In this document: piece after piece, positions 58,301 to 64,000 of the stretch
Position numbering within the stretch: the stretch's first letter is position 1
How the letters are laid out: the number at the start of each line of letters is the position of its first letter
DNA from: Scatophagus argus
Taxonomy: Eukaryota; Chordata; Actinopteri; Scatophagidae
Direction of reading: 5' to 3'
Assembly (NCBI RefSeq): GCF_020382885.2
Contig: NC_058498.1
Location: 18,443,001-18,507,000 of the forward strand
DNA length: 64,000 nucleotides
The notes under the pieces: model-generated
The model's input: only the letters and a program-made list of their open reading frames with translations
The model's database searches: none
Told to the model about the DNA's origin: nothing
Made by a program: the position numbers and the translations under genes

Positions 58301-60962
58301 GCTCAGGGAATTCGTGATTGACTGATTATTCTTTGTTTTCCCATTTCAGGTATTGAGAGCTTTGAAGGTAGATATTTCCACAGCTTTCATTACCGCAACG
58401 CTGAGGGTCTGCAGGGAAAAAGAGTGGTGGTGATTGGGATTGGAAACTCTGGAGGTGATATTGCTGTGGATATCAGCAGAGTTGCTGAGAGGGTACAAAA
58501 CTACCTTTCTAACAAATGTTATCCTAAAAATATAGGCTATAAAACTGAACACATAACTCTTAACCCTCTCTGTGCTGACCTGACTGCAGGTGTACCTCAG
58601 TACCAGGAGTGGAGCCTGGGTTGTCAGCCGTGTAGGGACGGGGGGGCTCCCAGCTGATCTTATTGGGACTTCTCGAATGGACATGATGATACAGACACTG
58701 TTCCCCTCATGGATTAACAGGATGTTGGAGCAGAAACTGAACATGGCATTTGACCACAAATTATATGGCCTGAAACCAAAACATGGGTAATAAACATCTT
58801 TATGTTATTGTGTGGTCAATTTTTCACTTATGGATGATTATCTTTAAGCATGAGACTAAAAAGTCTGCACCATATCGAGCAGTGCCTCAGACAGCCATGT
58901 TAATGACACCCGACACTAAGAAAGTACTGGCAGACCATACAATATACTGATGATTTTGCACAGTTTAAAGTTTGTCCTGCAGGTGGCAGATGTTATTTGT
59001 TTGTCTGCATCTTGCACCCGTGCATCACACCTAAAAGAGAGTTTCTTCACTTATATGTTGTGTGCCAGAGAAAGCCTGATGATGCCAGAAGCCTATCTAT
59101 GTCCAAAGTGTTCATAGTACAGGTTTGAATGCCAAAATAAAAAAAAATGTATTTGTACTGAGATAATGTAAATCCTAAATGGGCAAGATTACATTTTATC
59201 TGGTCTGATTTGAAACACAGGAAGTGACAGCAGCCTCTATCCTGTACAAGGCAAGTCTACCTAATTACTGCAAGTGTGTTTTTGTGCCTCTGAGACACTC
59301 CAAATATAGCTCCCTAACACAGCTCGGCTTTTCTTTTGTCAGTTTTTTTAGGCAGATCCCTGTTGTGAATGACGACCTCCCAGCTCGGATCATCTCAGGT
59401 CGTATTCAGGTGAAACCAAATGTGAAGGAGTTCTGTGGGTCCAGTGTGGTCTTTGTCGATGGGACTGTTATAGAAAAGGTGTGTATTAGTATAATTCTTA
59501 GACTGTAGAGCAATACGTGTTCCTGCCATATAATGTTAGAAACATTGTTGTGTTCAGTCATGTTATATGGCGACATTTAATTTGGGATTCTCCTTCCTTT
59601 ATGCTTTCAGCACTCTCGTTCCTTGTGAATTACTGTTCAAGTCCATTATCAGTTTATAAAAATCACAAAGTATCACAAAGTAATTAAATATTCATCGTCT
59701 TCTAAACTTCAGTTTTTATGTGTGCTTCTTACAGGTGGATGTAGTGGTGTTTGCCACAGGGTACAACTACAGCTTCCCCTTCCTGCCATCAGCTCTGCAG
59801 GCTAAATGTGGCTACAGGCTGAGTCTCTACAAGCATGTGTTTCCTCCTGCACTTACCCATCCTACGCTGGCCGTGGTGGGTTTTGTGCATGGCTTAGGGG
59901 CTATCAACCCTCTGGCCGAGATGCAGGGCCGCTGGGCTACGAGAGTGTTTAAAGGTAAAGAACAATACAGAAGTTAACTACAAGGTCTGTACTCATGTGT
60001 TTTCAAACATTTCAAGAAAATACCTCCACTGTGAAGGCGTTTGACAGTTCACAGGATCGATTATAATTTTTGGTATTTACAGATCATGTAAAGCTATCCA
60101 ATTTAACCCCGAACAGAAGTAATGTGCCACTTTCTGCAGCAGAAAATCATTAAGAGTCACAAAATATGAAGCAGAGAGCTTGAGCTTTGAGCTATTGATA
60201 ACTTAAAAACCTGTTTTCCTGTGTATGTAAGTTGACAGATTTTTTTAATGCATTTTTTTCAGGCTTAGCAACGCTTCCCTCAGAAGAGACCATGATGAAG
60301 GAAATTGAGAAAGATACTGCAATCATGCATCAGAAGTAGGAAATAAGATGAATTGTAGAGCTGTTCATGTTTGTAAGATTCATAAGATGATGTGATGATC
60401 ACAAATAATTTCCACTGTTGTAAATGGAGTCTGCTTGGTCTGCTACTAATGGTTATTTTAATGATTGAATTATTGATTAATCCTGTGGTGCATTAAAGCT
60501 ATGAAAAAACTTTTTTTATTTATAATACATTTATAACATTTTTTTTTGTTTGTCTCTGTTAGGTTCACCTGCTCAGGGCGTAACCCCATTCAAGTGGACT
60601 ACATCCCTTACCTGGACTCTCTGGCAGAGCAGGTGGGGGTTCAACCAAACATTCCATGGCTCTTGATGAAGGATCCTAGACTGGCACTGCAGGTTTTGCT
60701 GGGTCCCTGCACTCCTTATCAGTACCGTCTAAATGGACCAGGCCAGTGGGCTGGAGCCCGTCAGGCCATTCTCACTCAGTGGGGGAGGGTGTTTCAGCCT
60801 TTCAGGACCAAAGTGGTAGCAGAGCCAGAGACCAGACCTTCTTCTAGATGGAGCATCGTAGTGATTTCCTCAGGAGCAGTACTGCTGTGCTGGTGTTTCT
60901 ACAGTAAACACCTTCTCTCCTCTTTCTTCTCTGCTCCGTCATTCTTCAGATCGTCTCAGTAA
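55395..60962 (+). CDS. Flavin-containing monooxygenase, array copy C, nine coding exons
   Basis: Exons: 55395-55526, 56058-56246, 56736-56901, 58350-58492, 58590-58786, 59343-59478, 59735-59954, 60263-60335 and 60563-60962 (TAA); 551 aa, all GT-AG. Motifs are FAD GAGISG (9-14), N61 in NSSKEMM, signature F167...H173...Y177 ([11 protein letters not shown]), NADPH GIGNSG (192-197) and FATGY (327-331). Exon 5 is one codon shorter than in A and B (197 nt). The ancestral 356-nt exon is split 136/220 at the same site as in A. The C-terminal exon is unsplit, as in the usual FMO layout, and ends with a hydrophobic anchor ([17 protein letters not shown]) and a Ser/Phe-rich tail. In exon 6 the acceptor gtcag at 59338-59342 was chosen because it restores the 136-nt length and the phase. 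Role as for the other FMOs: microsomal oxygenation of N/S nucleophiles. Confidence 0.95.
57597..57641 (+). repeat. Retroelement 3' tail in FMO-C intron 3
   Basis: 'ctctccagggataaataaag' and 'gaattctgattctact' match the tail nested in the 43.8 kb LINE. A short remnant of a dispersed element. Confidence 0.5.
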
Positions 60963-61436
60963 GCTGCATGATGATATGCATCAATGACAACGTGATGATG
61001 GAGGCAACAGTGAACAGCAAACCACAAGATATTCTCTTTCTCAAAATGCAGTTTCGATGTTTTTATGCTGTACTGATTTGACAATTTAAGTGGCACCTAC
61101 TGGAAGGTCTATACAAACCATTTTGTGAAATTTACTGCCGTACATTTGCGCAATTATTCTGTTCTGTAGTGGTACATGACAGTATATGTGTGGACATCAA
61201 ATCCATTTCAGTATTGCCTTTTAGTGTTCTTAGAACCGCTGACCAGTTAGGGTGTTATGAAAGCTGGTGCTGGAGCTGATCCTGGCTTTCAGACTAAATC
61301 ACTGAAACACCCAGAAACAAACTAATCAACATTGCTGTGGGCTTTGTGTTGCATGCTTCATCATGCTAGAAGAGGTCTTCCACAAACTTGTAACCAAATG
61401 AACATTAACAATTTGACATATGTCATAACATTAGAA

Positions 61437-61442
61437 AATAAA
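61437..61442 (+). promoter_or_regulatory. Candidate poly(A) signal of FMO-C
   Basis: AATAAA about 475 bases after the FMO-C stop, on the same strand, before the FMO-D leader region. Confidence 0.4.
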
Positions 61443-62119
61443 TTCATCAAAATGTGATCAAAATGCCCAATGTAAAAAATTCCAGCGAACATGATGAAAC
61501 GTTACACTCCATAATTTTCAAGAGTTAATATAAGTTAGTTATGATTACACAAATGAGGAGATGACCGTTTCATACCATGACAGAATTTCTTATTGTTTAA
61601 TGGAATCAGCCCACAGTAATGTAATATGGTTGGTGTCCAAGATGTTTTGGCACATGTCAGAGGATGAAGGATGTTCTCTGCACAAAGACGTCAGGGACTT
61701 TTGTATTAAATGAAGAAGTAAGTTTGCTTTATCAGCCTGTACACACTTGTTATTTTGTGGCACAAAAATCTTTCACCAGCTGTTCAACACTCAACACCAG
61801 TGACTCTCCCAGTGGTTAAATCATTTATTTAAAATCAGTAAGCCATGAATAAAAATGACTAACTGGGTTCTGAAAAATCTTTCAAATTTGATCATGTCTA
61901 CCTATCTTTTTAGTCATCATTTTAATTCATCTTGTATCTTGTTAGGAAACCACGTGACCTTATAATTTGTTATTATATATTAAAAGAATTTACTGATTAA
62001 TGACTTACGTTTAGACAGTATCTGTGTGTGTGTGCGTGTGTGTGTGTGGTCGCTGGCTGAAAGTCTACATCCTACATTCATTGTCTCCCATGAGGTGTTC
62101 ACGGTATCCAGTCCTGACT

Positions 62120-62321
62120 GTTAAAGGCAGCATACAGTAGATTGTTTTCGAGGCTGGGGCGTTGTCTGTTTGCTTTTCCACACGTGAAGTAACTGTGTGT
62201 GCCGTGACTCCAGGGTCAGTGCGGGTTACTGACCAGGGTACACAGTCTAACTCGGATCTCTCCGCCCACTGCCGAGTTACACGCAGCACAACAAACTGTT
62301 TCCTTATTCACATCTCAACAG
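62120..62321 (+). other. Likely untranslated first exon of FMO-D
   Basis: A GC-richer stretch ends in catctcaacag/gtaaga, a strong donor at 62321/62322. The next acceptor, ctcccctcacag, ends at 62801 just before the FMO-D ATG. An untranslated first exon is the known FMO gene plan. The left boundary is an estimate; no TATA box was assigned. Confidence 0.45.
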
Positions 62322-62481
62322 GTAAGAAAATGTACGGGCAGAAACTCGACCGTAACATCTGAGTGCATCAGCTTTAGAGGGAAAAAGTCCCATTAGACCG
62401 ATAAGTGCTGTAGTCAACGCTGTGGTTTGGTCGCGTTAGCAAGTTCGGTTGGTTTAGCGCACAAGCTATTAACTGGTCTTG

Positions 62482-62486
<5 letters not shown>

Positions 62487-62526
<40 letters not shown>
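62487..62526 (+). repeat. (GT)20 microsatellite
   Basis: About 40 uninterrupted bases of GT in the putative FMO-D leader intron. Confidence 0.95.
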
Positions 62527-62527
<1 letters not shown>

Positions 62528-62810
62528 CCAGCATGTTTGTACGTGTGGCACAGATCCAACATTAGGAGAAGTGTCCACACCACTAGCAAAAACAAAACTA
62601 GCGAGCGGACTACTATCGTTTCTGTGCTTTTATATTTTCTGTTCTTTCCCCCTGCCTGAATTTCATCTTATTTGTAGATAAATCATGTCAGACAGACTAG
62701 ATATTCTAATCTGCGTGTGTAATGGCGCACTTTGACAACATCCTCTTGCGTGCAGCTCCATGGACGCCTCTTCTTTGAGTAAACCGTGTCTCCCCTCACA
62801 GTGCTGAAAT

Positions 62811-64000
62811 ATGACTCGTCGTGTGGCAGTGATCGGAGGAGGTAGTTCAGGTCTGGCCTGTATCAAGTGCTGTCTGGATGAGGGGCTGGAGCCTGTCTGC
62901 TTTGAAAGCAGCGAGGACATTGGTGGTCTGTGGAGGTTTAAGGTGGTTTCACACTCTGCAAAGGCTGGACCTTATTTTAATTACCCAACATATTTGTTAA
63001 GTGAGGATGAATTATTCTCAATCTCTGTCTGTTATTGCAGGAGAATCCAGAGCCAGACAGGGCCAGCATCTACCACTCTGTCATCATCAACACCTCCAAG
63101 GAGATGATGTGTTTCAGTGATTTTCCCATTCCTGCACACTTCCCCAACTTCATGCACAACTCCCTCATCATGGACTACTTTCGCATGTATGCCGGCAACT
63201 TCAAGCTTATCAAGCACATGCGCTTCAATGTAAGGATACTTCACTGACTTCATGTCTGGAATTAAACTTCTCTCTATGTGAAAAGATTTAACATTTTCAC
63301 CTTGGTTTCAAGCGTGAAATGTTTCAACTGTTTACTTCAACAGTTGGTGGAAATAGATTCTGCTTACTCAGCTTTTGTACTGTAATCAGCAATTTGTTAT
63401 CTGTTTCTGTCTGTTGTTTAGACCAAAGTCTTACAGGTGAAGCAGAGATCAGATTTTTCTCATTCAGGCCAGTGGGATGTTGAGACAGAGAACAAGGATG
63501 GCAAAAAGGAGAAACACATTTTTGATGCTGTGATGATCTGTATTGGACATCACTGCTTCCCCAACATGCCACTACATGACTTCCCAGGTACCACTGGTTG
63601 TAAATATCCAGAATCAACCTCTGACCCAGTAATAACAAGCCTGAGTTGCCAACTTTATACAGTGTTGTTACGTAATGTTTAGTCAGCAGAAAGCAGCACT
63701 ACCCAAAGTGAATAATGGTGTCATTATAATGTCCTCAGCCTTGACTTAAATTATATTTTCAGAACTGTATATTATATATTCAAAACTGAAATTTCTACTT
63801 CATAATACAAATCAGAAGTTAATAAAGTAAAAATAGAACTTTCGCCCAGCAGTCACAAGTTTTTGTTTTGTTTTTTTTGCAGGCATTGAGACTTTCAAGG
63901 GGAAGTATTTCCACAGCCGGGACTACAAGACTCCTGAGGAGTGGAGGAATAAAAAGGTTGTAGTGATTGGAATAGGAAACTCTGGAGGAGACATAGCAGT
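62811..64000 (+). CDS. Flavin-containing monooxygenase, array copy D (5' part, cut by window end)
   Basis: Exons 62811-62942, 63041-63229, 63422-63587 and 63883 to the window end (118 of an expected 143 nt). The first three lengths (132/189/166) equal those of A, B and C. Motifs are FAD GGGSSG (9-14), N61 in NTSKEMM, the FMO signature [11 protein letters not shown] (167-177) and the NADPH site GIGNSG near the right edge. The start [11 protein letters not shown] aligns with the other copies. An upstream leader exon with a good donor is likely. The C-terminal two thirds, including the FATGY region, the exon-7 intron state and the anchor, lie outside the window. Confidence 0.93.

Larger units (their letters stand above)
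60963..62810. other. FMO-C 3' region and FMO-D upstream region
   Basis: No further coding exons. AATAAA at 61437-61442 is a candidate FMO-C poly(A) signal, about 475 bases past the stop. An interrupted GT run lies at about 62023-62048. The right part holds a likely leader exon of FMO-D and a (GT)n tract in its first intron. Confidence 0.55.

Overview
The window looks like nuclear DNA from a teleost (ray-finned) fish. Genes are split into many short exons with GT-AG introns. The intergenic DNA holds many (CA)n/(GT)n microsatellites and several repeat types I associate with fish genomes: an L2-like LINE, a Merlin DNA transposon, a tRNA-derived SINE and AT-rich dispersed repeats. The two single-copy genes I recognise, prdx6 and plpp6, encode vertebrate-type proteins.

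Layout. Bases 2-190 are the open 3' end of a plus-strand gene whose body lies off the left edge; I could not identify it. From about 0.2 to 23.2 kb I see no convincing coding sequence, only microsatellites and dispersed repeats. From 23.2 to 29.2 kb is a complete five-exon prdx6 (1-Cys peroxiredoxin/phospholipase A2) on the minus strand. Its intron 2 carries a Merlin element and its intron 1 a SINE and an antioxidant-response-like motif. About 0.8 kb away, head to head, is plpp6 (polyisoprenoid/phospholipid phosphatase 6; two coding exons, 30.0-32.3 kb, plus strand). They appear to share a divergent promoter interval.

From 36.6 kb to the right edge is a tandem, same-strand array of four flavin-containing monooxygenase (FMO) genes, called FMO-A to FMO-D here: three complete (553, 566 and 551 aa by my splice reconstruction) and one cut off by the window end. 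They share an identical 132/189/166/143-nt layout for the first coding exons. They differ in where later exons are interrupted: A and C share one intron inside the ancestral 356-nt exon, B has a different one there plus another further on, and A alone has an intron before its C-terminal anchor. A also uses a GC-AG intron. A degraded L2-like LINE with a nested short insertion lies between A and B. Two perfect inverted repeats (23-bp and 29-bp arms) lie after A and between B and C.

Functionally, the identified genes handle redox and lipids: Prdx6 reduces peroxides and phospholipid hydroperoxides, Plpp6 dephosphorylates isoprenoid diphosphates, and the FMOs are ER-anchored NADPH/FAD oxygenases of nucleophilic N/S compounds. 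Closeness of FMO genes and PRDX6 is also known from human chromosome 1q24-25, so part of the block probably reflects old synteny. Exon boundaries were derived by hand from splice motifs, reading frame and family knowledge; no database search was run.
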